The notes below the pieces were generated by a model. It saw only the letters and a program-made list of their open reading frames with translations, was not told the origin of the DNA and made no database searches. Shown here piece after piece: positions 24,301-37,100 of a stretch of 64,000 nt of DNA. Where the stretch lies: contig NC_063992.1 of the NCBI RefSeq assembly GCF_932276165.1, forward strand, positions 754,001 to 818,000. Direction: 5' to 3'. Position 1 is the stretch's first letter, and every line of letters starts with the position of its first letter. Both the position numbers and the translations under genes were made by a program. This stretch comes from Plutella xylostella. Taxonomy: Eukaryota > Arthropoda > Insecta > Lepidoptera > Plutellidae.

Positions 24301-25124
24301 TTCGGCCAATCCACGGATGTAGGATGCGGACTCTATGTAAGGTTATAGTAAGTAAAGTATTAATCATGCAAATTATTAATTGGTCGTTGCTGGTTATATC
24401 AACCATTGTGTTTATCGAGCTTAGCTTATTGGCGTTCCTTCTTTACATTCTGCAGGATCTCACAAAAACTACATCATTTTTATTTACTTTATAAGTAGGT
24501 AAGTCAGTAGATTACCTGCTCAATAAATTATGAAGTATCACATAGGTATTGTCACATATTCTGCTCATACATTCCTGAAAACCTCTTCCCAATGCAATCT
24601 GTTATGATTCATTGGTGTGTAATGAATATAATAATTATAAGGAAGTAATTTATAATTCATTACATAATTAAGCCGATATTATAAAAGTTAAATACCTACT
24701 ATAATTATTTAAATATTAATATATCGTTAAGAGCAGAGTGATTTATATAATATTGTAATAATATATCCGTAATCTGAACGTCATAATACATAATCCTAAT
24801 AATACTTAAGTAATGAAAGCATTCAATAGAATATTATGAAGCTATCTATGTAATATTATACAGGGAATTACTCCCTACCTCCCTAGTATGTCTAAATAAA
24901 AACGATATAATTACTAATTAGACGAAAGAGCCTAAAAGACCTTAAGCCTGTAAGGTTCTTCATAACAACTCTTGTAATTATATCCTTTTTACCACCCTGT
25001 AAAATATCCGCGCCTATAGCTCTTATAGATCATTGGACGAATATAAGCGACACGATTGGCCGGAGTCAGGCGCAGGAACGATTGTCTCGATGAAAACCCA
25101 TCGGGCAAAATTGACATTTAATAA

Positions 25125-25245
25125 AAAAAAACTAATGTACTCCCTTGCGGGGTAGGCAGACAAATATCTGCCCCAGCCGGGAATCGAACCCGGGACCTTC
25201 GGCTCAGTAGTCAGGACACTAACCACTAAGCCATTCGGTCGTCTT
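25125..25245 (-). mobile_element. tRNA-derived SINE (short form) with 14-bp target duplication
   Basis: On the minus strand the head contains TAGTGGTTAGTG and GGTTCGATTCCCGGC, followed by a body ending in a T-run on the plus strand. TTGACATTTAATAA occurs on both sides (25111-25124 and 25246-25259). Compared with the copy at 48868-49100, the middle of the body is missing. It inserted at the 3' end of another SINE. Confidence 0.85.
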
Positions 25246-25259
25246 TTGACATTTAATAA

Positions 25260-25390
25260 TAATAAATATGTGGGGACATCTGACACACAGCCATCCGACC
25301 CCAAGCTAGGCAGAACCTGTGATATGGGTGTCGGACAGCTGGTATATTTACACAAATTGGTACATATACCACCACCATATATACCATATT
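25260..25390 (-). mobile_element. 3' portion of a second SINE, host of the nested insertion
   Basis: On the minus strand this matches the tail of the full SINE at 47640-47756: CAGCTGTCCGACACCC, then CTAGCTTGGGGTCGGATGG, then GATGTCCCCACATATTTATT. The tRNA-like head is missing, so it is 5' truncated. Confidence 0.7.
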
Positions 25391-27368
25391 ATACCATATG
25401 TAATACCACAACCAGACACAAGGCAAACACAAATGCTCATCACACAAATGTTTGCCCAGTTTTTGAATCCATGGCCCCCAACTTCGGAAGCAGGAATTAC
25501 TTACAAACATACATTCGCTACTCATATAAAGGAGAATGGCAATTTCTCTATGGCGCCATGACCCAGAGCGGCCATTGATGAAACATACACTGATGTGTAG
25601 TCCGTGACTACAGCATATACTGGTATTAATTTTATTATTATGAGGCATGGGAGAACGAAGATATAGGTGATGAAAGATCAAGTCTTTCTACTGTACTAGA
25701 TGTTACCCTCGAGCTAAAAATTGATTTTAAAAGGGTTCCTGTGGGAATTCCTGGATAAAAAGTATTTTATGTTACTTCGGGATAACTGGAACTTGAATTG
25801 AATGAAATAATTTTTGAAATTGGTCCCTTTATAAAAATAGGTTTCTGAGTGTGAAATGTGCAAAAATAATTATGATATTATTTGCATAAATAAAATCATG
25901 TAATACATTTTGTGATGCGCTATGTATTGGGAATTCCACAATTTAGATTATAAAACTTATTTGTGCGTGTACCATTCATCAAAATCTTATTTAACGAAAA
26001 AAAAAACTTTAATTAAGTTACTTTTGAACCCTAATATCTCAAGAACCCCATGGTTTAGATTTTTTTAAATATTTTTTCCTGATAATAGACATTTTTATCA
26101 ATAACTTAAAATAGGTTTGGTTAGTGGCTGCTAACTTAAGCAAAACGGGTCAGGTTTCGCCATTCTTCTTTATTTTGCTGACTTTAGGTACTACTTAATT
26201 TATAGTTAACCATTTTAGCTAATTAGATTCAGTGTCAGTGTGATCATCATAAGTTTTAGCGCCCGACCGTACATGCAGAGACGTCACGCACGTAAGGTAC
26301 TTGTTTCTATAAGAAAGGCTTGTATAGGTACCCCACACGTAACATTTTACTTCGATTACTAATCAGATTCTGCCAAATAAAGTACTTATTTATCTTATAT
26401 ATGAAAATGGAGCGGTGTTTGTTAGTCTGCATAAAACTCGAGAACAGCTGGACCGAATAGGCAGTATAGGGTAGTGTAGGGTTGTGTATGATAGTGTACG
26501 ACAGTGTATAGGGTAAGAGGCGGTATGAAGTTCGCCGGGCCACCGATTTTTAAATAAAACAGCGGAGTGAAGTGTGGCGTAGAAGTGACGTAAAAAGCCT
26601 TTAGGGTAGTCACTTGACAAAGTACTCGTACCTACTAACTTATCTGCCAAATTGTACTGTTTCCGTTGGTGAATCCTAAAAATAGCGGAAACCACTCTTT
26701 AGCCATGACCACCATACTACTTATCTGGTACTTATGTGACAGATGATTGATCCACCGGTTTCCCAACTGACGGATGGTCGGGCAATCTGACTTGCGACAT
26801 GCGACAAAATGGTTTTGTAATCGGGTGGTTCTGTCGACTCTTCTCTGGCAATTTAAATAATCATTTTATGAAACAACAAACATAATTTTCTTTCGTTTGA
26901 TGTAGTGCTAAATGGATCCTTTCACGTTAAATTGAAATAAATACAGTCAGCTAAAGATAGATAAAACTGAAATTCAATAAATAAAAAAATACTACTCATC
27001 TGTTGTCGAATTTCCATCATACATTATTATAATACAACGCGTAAGAGTAACGACAAGTTGTTTTAAGGGGATTATAATATTGATGTAGGATTCGGGTAAG
27101 TTTGAATATAGTAATCTCATATAATTAAGTCGAGTATAAAACTACAGGCTACACTATACAAATACCAGTTTGTAAAGGAGGAAAAAGTGTTATTATATTA
27201 ATATTAGCTGACTACAATATTTCCTCAGTCAATCTGGTATTACCCAGCAGATATGTTGCTTTTATAAATAAATACCCAGCCTTGAACCAAATTAATATTA
27301 TCTTTGGAATAAATAATATCATATACGTTGTACAGTGAGTTTAGTTCACTGAATTAAATGTGATAGTT

Positions 27369-28137
27369 ATGTTTATTTACTATTATTTCATTATTTTATC
27401 ATTTATAGTGCAATGTTTTGGTAAGTTAATGTTTTTTTTAGCAACAGGATATATTTTCCTGTATTATTTTGTACAAGTTCTATTTTGTATAATATTATGT
27501 ACTCAATTATTTTCAGCTTTGTCTGATTCAAATCCTTTCGAGGCGCAAGACAAAGGAGTGTGGAACAGGTAGGTATATAACAATAAAAGTGATGTCCAAA
27601 ATACATTCACGGCCAACGAAAAGGTTCCACTGAGAAAAGCACTAAATTACCTACTCCTAAACGGAAAAGGCTAGCGTAATGATGCCTTCTGCAATGTTGA
27701 AGAACATTTAAAAGAGCATCAGGATATTACCAACTAAAAACAATAATCTTTTGTTTTTAGTAAAATCTTTGAAAAAATTGGGTTCGTTTGGTGTCGGAAT
27801 TATGTGAGTGGAGCTTTTTTTTGTCCGTGAGTATAATATATTATCACAGCTATAATATATTATCACAGCAAAAAAAATGCCCAATAAATTAATAATGTTA
27901 ACAATAACACCTACTTTACTTTCCTTGAAAAAAATAAATAAATAACTAAACGTCGGTCTACCTAAAATGTAATTTTTTTTTTTTACATTTTACAAACTCT
28001 TTTTTCAGCATTTCCCACCTCAATCATGTTAGATGGAGAAGATCAGCCCAGACTCCAACAGTATTCCAATCGATAGGCAACTGGTTCAAGAAGAATTTCT
28101 CTGGTGGTAGGAAAAATACCGCAACGGAGGCTCCAGA
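27369..28137 (+). CDS. Modular protease exons 1-3: signal peptide and linker
   Basis: Exon 1 (27369-27420) encodes MFIYYYFIILSFIVQCF, a typical hydrophobic signal sequence, with cleavage expected near CFA. Exon 2 (27517-27568) adds ALSDSNPFEAQDKGVWN. Exon 3 (28009-28137) adds a basic, Ser/Asn-rich linker without cysteines, ending NTATEAP. HP14/ModSP proteins carry LDL-receptor class A repeats at this position; none is visible here. Splice phases (1, 2, 2) join cleanly. Confidence 0.75.
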
Positions 28138-31100
28138 GTAAGTTAAATCCTAATTCTGCATCAAACTTTATCATACTTGTGTAAAATAAAATGTTTTTTT
28201 TATACCCCTACACAACGAAAGGCAGCCTAATTTCACTTAATTTGCTTTATAATGTAGAATGTTGCGAGCCACCAAAACTGAAATATTATTATATTCTCTC
28301 CGGAACATTACATAATTTACGGTAATCTTCATAAAGCCATATAATGTTCCAGCACCACATTAATAATACTCGTAATTTGTAGATTCTGTAGCTAGTCAGA
28401 AATTGATTAGACATAGCACAGAGTTGCACATAACACTATAGTCTGCTGCTGGCAACTCACTAGTTACCTATTCGTATTTTGTTATTGGATGTTTGCAGTA
28501 GGTATTTGCCAAAAAATAACAAAAATTTAAGCTAATCCGGCAATCATTTTGGCGAATATACTGACCACACATGGCAGTTTTGGTAATTACGCAAAAACAA
28601 ACAGCCAATGAGTGGGGTGGGTGGTAGCATATAATTTTCAGCAGTCCACAGAGTCCAAAGTGCGAGTTGCCAGGGTTCCCGGAGCACGGCTACTACTCCG
28701 CCAGCGCCGCCGCCGCGCCGGGCGCGAGGGTCCGGTTCATCTCCCTGAACTACTCGTGCCACGCCGGCTACCAGCTGGAAGGACCAGCTGAGGTGTTCTG
28801 TCACGACGGGGCTTGGAGGAATAACCCGCCTCGATGCATACGTAAGCGCTAACACTCGCGCTGCAAAAAGTTTCAGTGACATGTGGATGGCAATGGCGTG
28901 TGGAACTTTTTTATTGCTTGCGAGTATATTTCATGTTTTAAGTAGAACTATTTTGGTGGTTGTAAAACTCAGGAATGTCATAAAACAACTAGAATTAGAT
29001 GGAATGGTTAAGATGGTCGCTGGTTGTGGTTGAATGAGGAGGGCCTAGGAAACAGTGGTGTGGTATCAGAGTCATAGGGGTGATATTTATGAGCTTCCAG
29101 ATGTAGGCATGCTACTTTAGACCAGCATCATTTCCAACTTTACCAATATCCTCACAACAATTTCAGACCGCTGCACCCTGGACCTGGACAACCCGAGTGT
29201 GGAGTACCACTGCCAGGTCCCGGACAGCAACGGCGGCTGGCGCGGCTGTCGGCGGCACGAGCCCGAGGGCACGGTGGTGGAGGCGCAGTGCCGGCCGCCC
29301 TACTTCTACTCGCCTTCTGGCGTTGCTGTCATCACGTGTGTCCGGGGAGAGTGGACTGAGATGACGCCTTGTTTACCAGGTTACCACGAGTTATACAGTA
29401 CCTATACTATATACTTTAAGATAGTCGTGAGAATGAGTGCAAAGCTAGTTCGAAATAGACCATCCAGTCATCTTTGAAAGTAAATTTCTAACGCCCGAAT
29501 CTCAAAGCCGAAAGATCATCTTCACTAAATACGTTTATTCTTCATATCACTATAACTGTGGCCATCTAATAGTGGCAATACTGATGCTCGGGTTATGATG
29601 TGCGACGCCCTCCTGCCCGCTGGACCGACGACCTTAGACGGGTAACCGGTACTGGCTGGATGAGGAAGGCCGAGGATCGAGTGTTGTGGCGCTCCTTGAG
29701 AGAGGCCAGCAGTGGATGATTATTGGGTGATGATGATGATGGTGTTCGCAGACTGCGGTCGCGTGACGACGGCGGGCACGGGACTGGTGGCGGGCGGGCG
29801 GTCGGCGCGGCGCGGGGAGCTGCCCTGGCACGTGGCCGTCTATCGCAAGGACTCGGAGCCCTACAGGCAGGTCTGCGGCGGATCCATCGTGTCGCCGGCT
29901 CTGGTTATATCAGGTTCGTTGTTTTGAGGTTATATTGGGGGTGCAAGACTCCCGCTGGATTGACCTAAACATGCAGCTGGTAGTGGCTGGGTGTGTATGA
30001 CTGCGGACCCAGTGTTGTGGCGCTTGTTAGGAGAGGGTTTTATCCAGCAGTGCACGATCAGTAGGCCGGATTATGATGATAAAGAAGTATTGAGATTTAC
30101 CAGGATAACTTGTCTACACCACAGTTAAATGATTTAGCCTATGTTTATTCTGAATTCTGACTACGTGAACCACATTATATAATTATATATCCCTGTAATA
30201 TCTTATGTGTTTCCCAGCTGCCCACTGTTTCTGGGACGACACGCTGAAGCTACTAGACGCGGCGATATTCGCGGTGGCGGCCGGCAAGATCTACAGCCCC
30301 TGGAACGAAACACACGACGACGGGGCACGTCATACCAATGTAACAAACTAAAACTTTCCATTTAGAGCTGTCTAAACATTAATTTGTCCAGGTCACAATT
30401 ACAGGATAGTATTGCAGTGGCTGCATATAACATGAGCTGAAAGCAGAATATCTGACTGGATTGTTGATAACGAAAGAAATCTTCAGTTGTTTTAGATATA
30501 GAATTGGCCTTAATTTCTGTAAACTTGACATAATTTTAAATACCAGGTGACAAACATAGTGGTGCCGGATAAGTTCTACGGCGCGGAGACGAACTACGAC
30601 TACGACTTGGCGCTGGTGTTTGTGGAGAAGCCCTTTGTTTACCAGAACAACATCCGGCCAGTCTGCGTCAACTTCAACCCCGTGCTGGAGGCCGAGCAGC
30701 TACGGGCAGGCAGCTATGGGAAGGTAGATGGGATAATTTGATGGATTCCGCTATCAATATTTTCATTACATAGTGTCAACTTTTTTTTTATAGTGTCAAC
30801 TCTTCTTTGTATACGTCCTTGCGCACCCTGTTCAGTAAGCAGCTGACGTGCTTTCAGCGCGATATCAAACCCTTGTGTAGGCTAAACCGTATAGCTATAT
30901 TGTGTTTTTTTTAACCAAAACATAATGAAGATTACTTGGTACGATCCGCCATTTTCCGTAGGTATGTATTGTAGTTTTGATGTACGTACAAAACCTTATT
31001 AAAACTTTCTTTTGCGATGAGGTGTCTCAACAAACCTACGATGTGCTTTTGCATGTCCAGAAGTGGTCGCCAGTGGCTTGATGATGAATGATGATGGCAT

Positions 31101-34100
31101 ACTTCCAGGTGGCGGGCTGGGGGCTGACGGGACGCAACTCTTCCTCATCCACGGTTCTGAAAGTAGTCTCTTTGCCCTTCATGGATGAGGGCACGTGCCT
31201 GGCGGCGGCGCCCACAGGGTACCGAGACCTGGTCACCAGCCAGAAGTTCTGCGCCGGATCTGAAGATTGTAAGAGCAATGATTGGGGTGATGTAAGGTGG
31301 GGTCTAGCTGTCTGTGCGGGTAGATAATTTTGTCTGGAACTGTTGCGCTAATGCGTAATCGATTTTTGACTTGTGTAGTATTTGAGAGTGTTTACGTCGC
31401 TGACGTCGACACATACTCATACTCACACCACCCTAACTGGATTCAGGTTCAACATATATTTAGTGCTTATATTTCTTAACTGTATTGACTCCTCTTAGCA
31501 CACGGAACATGACGTTAGATTATCAAGTTATCCGGTGATAGATATATTTTTTTTTACAGCAAAAACAGTTTGCAAGGGCGACAGCGGTGGCGGCTTCGTG
31601 TTCCCCAGCAAGGAGCTGGGCGTGGTCCGCCACTACCTGCGCGGGGTCGTCTCCACGGCTCCGAAATCCTTCGACGCCTGCAACATCGGAACAATCACCA
31701 CTTTCTTCCACTTGTCCAAGCTAGAGGCTTATATCAGACCATATTTGACGTTAAAAAGTTATACACCTGTTCACGGGGGAAAATCTTCAGGTGAGAGTTT
31801 CTTTTACATGTAAGTCCTAAAAGCCAAGTAGAAAAAATAACTGAGAAAATACGGGTTTACAGAAGAGACCCATATCATTGTCCAGCAGTAGATGATTGGT
31901 AAGAGTATCTCACAATAACGTCTACTTTACTATTAACAGGCAGCTGCAAATTGAGGTCAGACGACCCTTACATCGACTACCTCTGTCTGATCTCGGTGTC
32001 GGACCCACAGCGGCGCAACAGCCAGGGCTACCGACCCTGCGCCACCTTTGAGGCCAATGGAACCGTCGTGGAGGTTCGATGCAACTCTCCCGTGCACTCT
32101 CTGCAGTCGCAAAACCAATTCGTTACTTGCAGGGACGGGTATTGGGACTTTGAGCCTAAATGTATCCTAGGTATGTTTGTTTCATTGTCTGTTTGACTCT
32201 GTTTGAACATTGCACATACCCTCTCTTGCTAGAGTGCCACTCCAATCGGAGGTCGGCAATCTTTTTGTATTTTTCTCTTGAGACTACTGCTCGAAACAAA
32301 CATCCATATTGTACCAACCTCTTACCTGCTGAACCCAGGATGCCCTTTAAGGTCGTTAGGTATTCATTAAAAATGGGAATTTAGAAAATACCCTAACGTC
32401 ACAGTAACAAACATTAAGCTTAAGGGCCCGTACAGGGTGACGTGCCGCGCCAATTTTGGGTTTTCAATGCTCTTCACACAGCACACGCAGTGACACGCAC
32501 ACATGTAAGTTTGCACAGTGGGTCGATAAACTTTTACTCGCCAACTTTATTGACAATTATGTTCAAGTACATTTTGGGTGATTTTAGGGTAAGTAAGTAT
32601 AATTCTTACTTACACTGGTAGGCACCAGGAAAGAGTAGAAATTAATAGGGGTGCCACTTTACTCTATACTCGGAACCCGATTAGCTTTCTCAAACAAATG
32701 TGGTATTTACTTGTAGAAAGGTAACTACAAGTATTAAAGTGTAGATAATAAGTTTCGGGCATCCTCCAGCCAACTGAGCCCCGACGAGAAAGCAAAGTAA
32801 ATACATAGTGTCGCAAAAGGGCTATACTAAGCCAAAAGGGGATGACTCAAGGAGTCATTCTGGACAACTTTTGTTCTACGAGATTTGCAAATTCGGGAAA
32901 AAAAATATTCGTTTTCCATGGTATTAAAATAATACTTTAAAAAAATAAAAAACCGACTTCAAAAAACCACTAAAATGTAAGTAATAATTTAAGGTTTACT
33001 CAAATTATATGTGACAGTACAAATATACCTAAGCAGGAACTGTTCTTTTTTGATGTTGGTGCAGTGACAAAGTAATCTGAAGAAATATGGCACCAACTTC
33101 AAAAAAGAACAGTTCCTGCTTAGGTATAATAATAATAATAATAATAATGTTTATTGTTTTTCCAATAGCCATATTACAAACATTTTCACACAACTTAAAA
33201 TAACTTATAACTAACATGCAGAGCTGGATATAAACTAAACTTATAAAATGAAACAATGTTAGGTTGTTGCAACGATAAGATACAATAGATTGGCTAATCA
33301 AAGTATACAAGTAAAGTGCTAGCGCCTAAAATAGGATAAATCCTGAGCTATAGACACTAGCGAACGCCCCTGGTGATTGTAGCCCAGTCAGTGTTAACGT
33401 TCGTGTAATACTTAAATCATTTGTAGACAATAAGAGACAAAAAGAGATAAAAAAAGAGACAAAAAACCACTCGTAGGATATTAAATTTTGAATACAAGAC
33501 ATATAATATGCATATATTTAAATCACCATTAAATATTCATAGAATATATAAAAGAGAAAATATACTGTGCGTGGGGCAGACGTGCAGAGGTTGCTAGAGC
33601 ACTATACAGCAGGGTGTAAAAAGCTTTCAGTGTCAGCAAAGTTAAGCTGTTGTAGCCATTTACTTATGGTCAGTTTAGCTACGAATTTAGGGAGAGGATA
33701 AATGTTCAATAATTTATGTACTCTATTATACAGAGAAGCGCCAAGATAGCAAAAAAAGTTACGAGATAGAGTAAGTTTAAAGTTTTTAGTGGGTACAATT
33801 ATGTGGTTTCTTTTTTGTGCAGTCATATCATTATAAGGTGTCATAGAGTGTTGGCGAAGAGTTGAATACAAGATAAAAAGCTGACGTACAGTTAAAACTT
33901 GGCAATATTGATACAGGGCATAAGTAGGGAAGCGATACGGTTTAAAAGTGGCTACTTTGAGAATAGAGCGTTGGGCCCTTTCTAAAATTAATAAATGTGT
34001 GATATAGCTTCCGCCCCATATTGTAATCCCGTACATTAAAATGGATTGGCAGAGAGCATAATAAACTGTTTTCAAGATAGGTGGATCAGAGATGTGACGA

Positions 34101-37100
34101 AGCTTTTTAAAGACATAAATTAATTTACGAACTCGGGAAGCAAGAGCGTTTATATGTGGAAGAAAGCTAAGGTTACGGTCGATAATTATACCTAAGTATC
34201 TCATCTGGTCGCAAGTTTTTATTTTAGGACAATCACATACATCGACTGCGCAGCCTTGACTGTGTGCGACTATTGAATATCTGCTCATTGGTGGAAGAGA
34301 GCAGCTCCGAGGAGAAAACAGCATGTATGTAGTCTTATCTGCATTGAGAGTCAGCTTATTCGTTATCAGCCAACTAAGGATGACGCCGAGGCCCTGCTGC
34401 GCATACGAATGAACTTGGTCCCAGTCGTCCCCAGTAAATGTAATTGCAGTGTCATCAGCAAAAGTGGTTATTTTACCATTAGTTATATGAAGGTTACACA
34501 TTTTGTTAATGAAAATCAAGAAGAGGGTTGGGCCAAGAATACTCCCCTGAGGCACACCGTATTCAATGGGCGAGGCCGAGCTAATGTGACCATCAATAAT
34601 AACGGATTGAGTACGGCCCGAAAGGTAGCTACGGAAAAAGGATAGTTGGGTACCTCTCACGCCAATTTCTTCCAGCCTGTTAAGAAGGATGGGGGTGGAA
34701 ACCGTGTCAAAGGCCTTAGCAAGATCTAGGAAGATAGTTAAGCACTTCTTGCCTTTGTCCATGTTAACTATAATATGGTCTATGAGATCATGAGCTGCAT
34801 CTGTTGTAGACTTCCCACACCTAAATCCATACTGAGCATTAGATAATAGATTTTTGCTTTCTAGGTAGTGGGTAAGTCGTTTGTTGATTAAACGCTCCAG
34901 AATTTTTGAGACTGCTGGTAGAATGGAAATAGGCCTATAATTGTTGACACGGTTTCTTTCCCCAGACTTGAAGATCGGATGTACAAGTGCTCTTTTAAAG
35001 GAATCTGGAAATACACCATTATGTAGACACAAGTTGAATATATGCGTGAGTGCAGATAAGATTAAGCCTTTACAGGATTTCAAAAGCTTTGTTGAAATAC
35101 CGTCTATACCGATAGCACAATCAGGCCGTAGTGAATCAATCATTTGGCTGATTTCCTCTTTGTCGGTTGGTAAAAAGACTAAGGAGTCACTGAAATTGCT
35201 TGGGGAAGGAGAGAGAATTTGATTATGAACAGTTGCACTTGAATTTGCATTTTGTGCAAGAGTTCTGCCTATATTACAAAAGTAGTTATTGACTATGTTA
35301 ACGCTGTCCATTGGAAGAGAAGATATAGTAAGAAGTTCCTTAGCTGTAGAGTTATTGGGGTTTCTATAAGTAAGCTTCTTTATGACATCCCATAGACGTT
35401 TACTGTTGCCTTTAGCTTTGTCTAGTTCCTCTTTTTCATAATTTACCTTTACTTTCCTTAGAATCATGTTGCAGAAATTGCGATATCTTTTGTAGGTCAA
35501 TCTCAGGATCTCATTATTAGGTGATTGTTTTAGTTTTTTGTGGAGATTATCCCTATTACGAATGCATTTCAGCAATCCTGGTGTGATCCAGGGCTTGATT
35601 GTTCTCTGACGCTGTGGTATTTTTACAATTTTAGAGTTTAGTTGGATGGCAGTTTGTATTCTATTAATTAAGCTATTAGTGGCATCATTTGGATCTTTAT
35701 AATTAAGTAAATCTGAGAAATCTGTTTCGGTTAAAGTTTTTGCCAACCCGTCATGATCTATCTTAGTTCTTGTTTTAAGTGTTGGCTGTGTTTTATTCAT
35801 GTTTAAACTTATGAGGGATGAGAAGTGGTCAGTAATCGTAGATTGGAGAACAAGGGTAGTCAATTGCAATTGCGTTTTAGCAATTACATGATCTAGGCAA
35901 GTAAGATTGTGAGTTGCATAGGTATAAGCAGGTAGCAAGCTGTGGGATGCAGTGATATTAAGGTATTCATCTGCTGATGGGTCCCTGTTCTCTGGAATAA
36001 TATCTATATTAATGTCGCCTATAAGTATGATGTTCTGAAAAGTTGCGAGAGAAAATAAATAAGTGTTCAGGTCATTTAGAAAAACAGATGTAGTGCGAAA
36101 TTGCCACGGTCGATAAATAGCGAGAACAGCTACCTCATTCCCAATTTTAACAGTTAGTCCACTTGCCTCGGTTAGATTAGATGGCTCTACTTTGACATTT
36201 GAAAGCTTATCGCTTACATATACAATAACCCCGTCGTTTTGGTTAATGGGATTTGGTGAAACATAGTATGTAAAGCCATCTATGGAAGGAATTACTGGAT
36301 TTCGCTGGAGCCAGCACTCAGAGAATATTAAAATGTCGCATTCTTGCTCAATAGTAGAGTACAGCACCAGAAAGCTGTCAAGATTGGCAGAAATACTACG
36401 TATGTTTTGGTGCATTATTTTTAGATTCTGGGTGTGTTTTAATAAAAGGGCCCTGCAATCATCTGGGTTGCATAGTTTTGAGTCCGAGATTGATAGAGAG
36501 TCGATGTCGTTAAATAAATTAGTTAAGTTATCGAATTTATATTAATAATAATGATGTAAGAGTTACATAGTGAAGTGGAGGGGGAAGAGGAATAAATTTA
36601 TAGTAATTATGCACGTAGATTGATGGATGAGTAGCAGGTGAGTATGGTTATTCTTATAGAGTGGGATGTGAGCAATAAAAAATCCACGAATGGCTTTGTA
36701 GTACAGGAGAAAGTATAGTTTTACAACATTGGTGGAGAAGTATAAACTAAGGCCTAAGACTAAATCTAATATTACAAGAGAGCAATGATTAATATCTGAC
36801 AATGAATTTGTAATTAATAGTCATTGGACAATATTTTTCTTAATTTCAAGAATTTGAGAGTCATTTGTTATGATTATTGGAGCACTAGTATCATCCTTCC
36901 GCAGGAAAACTTTTGAATAGGAAGTCCAGCAGTATTTAAACTGGCCTTTCTTTACCAGTTCGCGAGCTTCGAAGTAGAGTCTTCTGGCTTTAATGGTCAG
37001 ATGTTCGGCTATGTAGATGGGTTGGTGACGATCAGTGTTATGACTGAATATTGAAGTGTTCAGTTTGTTGGATTGGTGCTTCATATTATAATCCTTGGCT

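Larger units (their letters stand above)
23961..27368. other. Divergent intergenic region between lipase A and the modular protease
   Basis: The two genes point away from each other across 3.4 kb, so both 5' regulatory regions should lie here. Visible content is a GC-rich patch (24130-24300), a nested SINE pair (25125-25390), and a diverged copy of a common repeat with 'gggaattcctggataaaaagta' near 25735-25765. Open frames at 25023-25681 are SINE sequence and not genes. I see no other exon. Confidence 0.55.

Noticed and set aside
25023..25681. Four overlapping frames of 80-142 aa on both strands
   Set aside because: They lie across the nested SINEs and contain SINE head and tail sequence.
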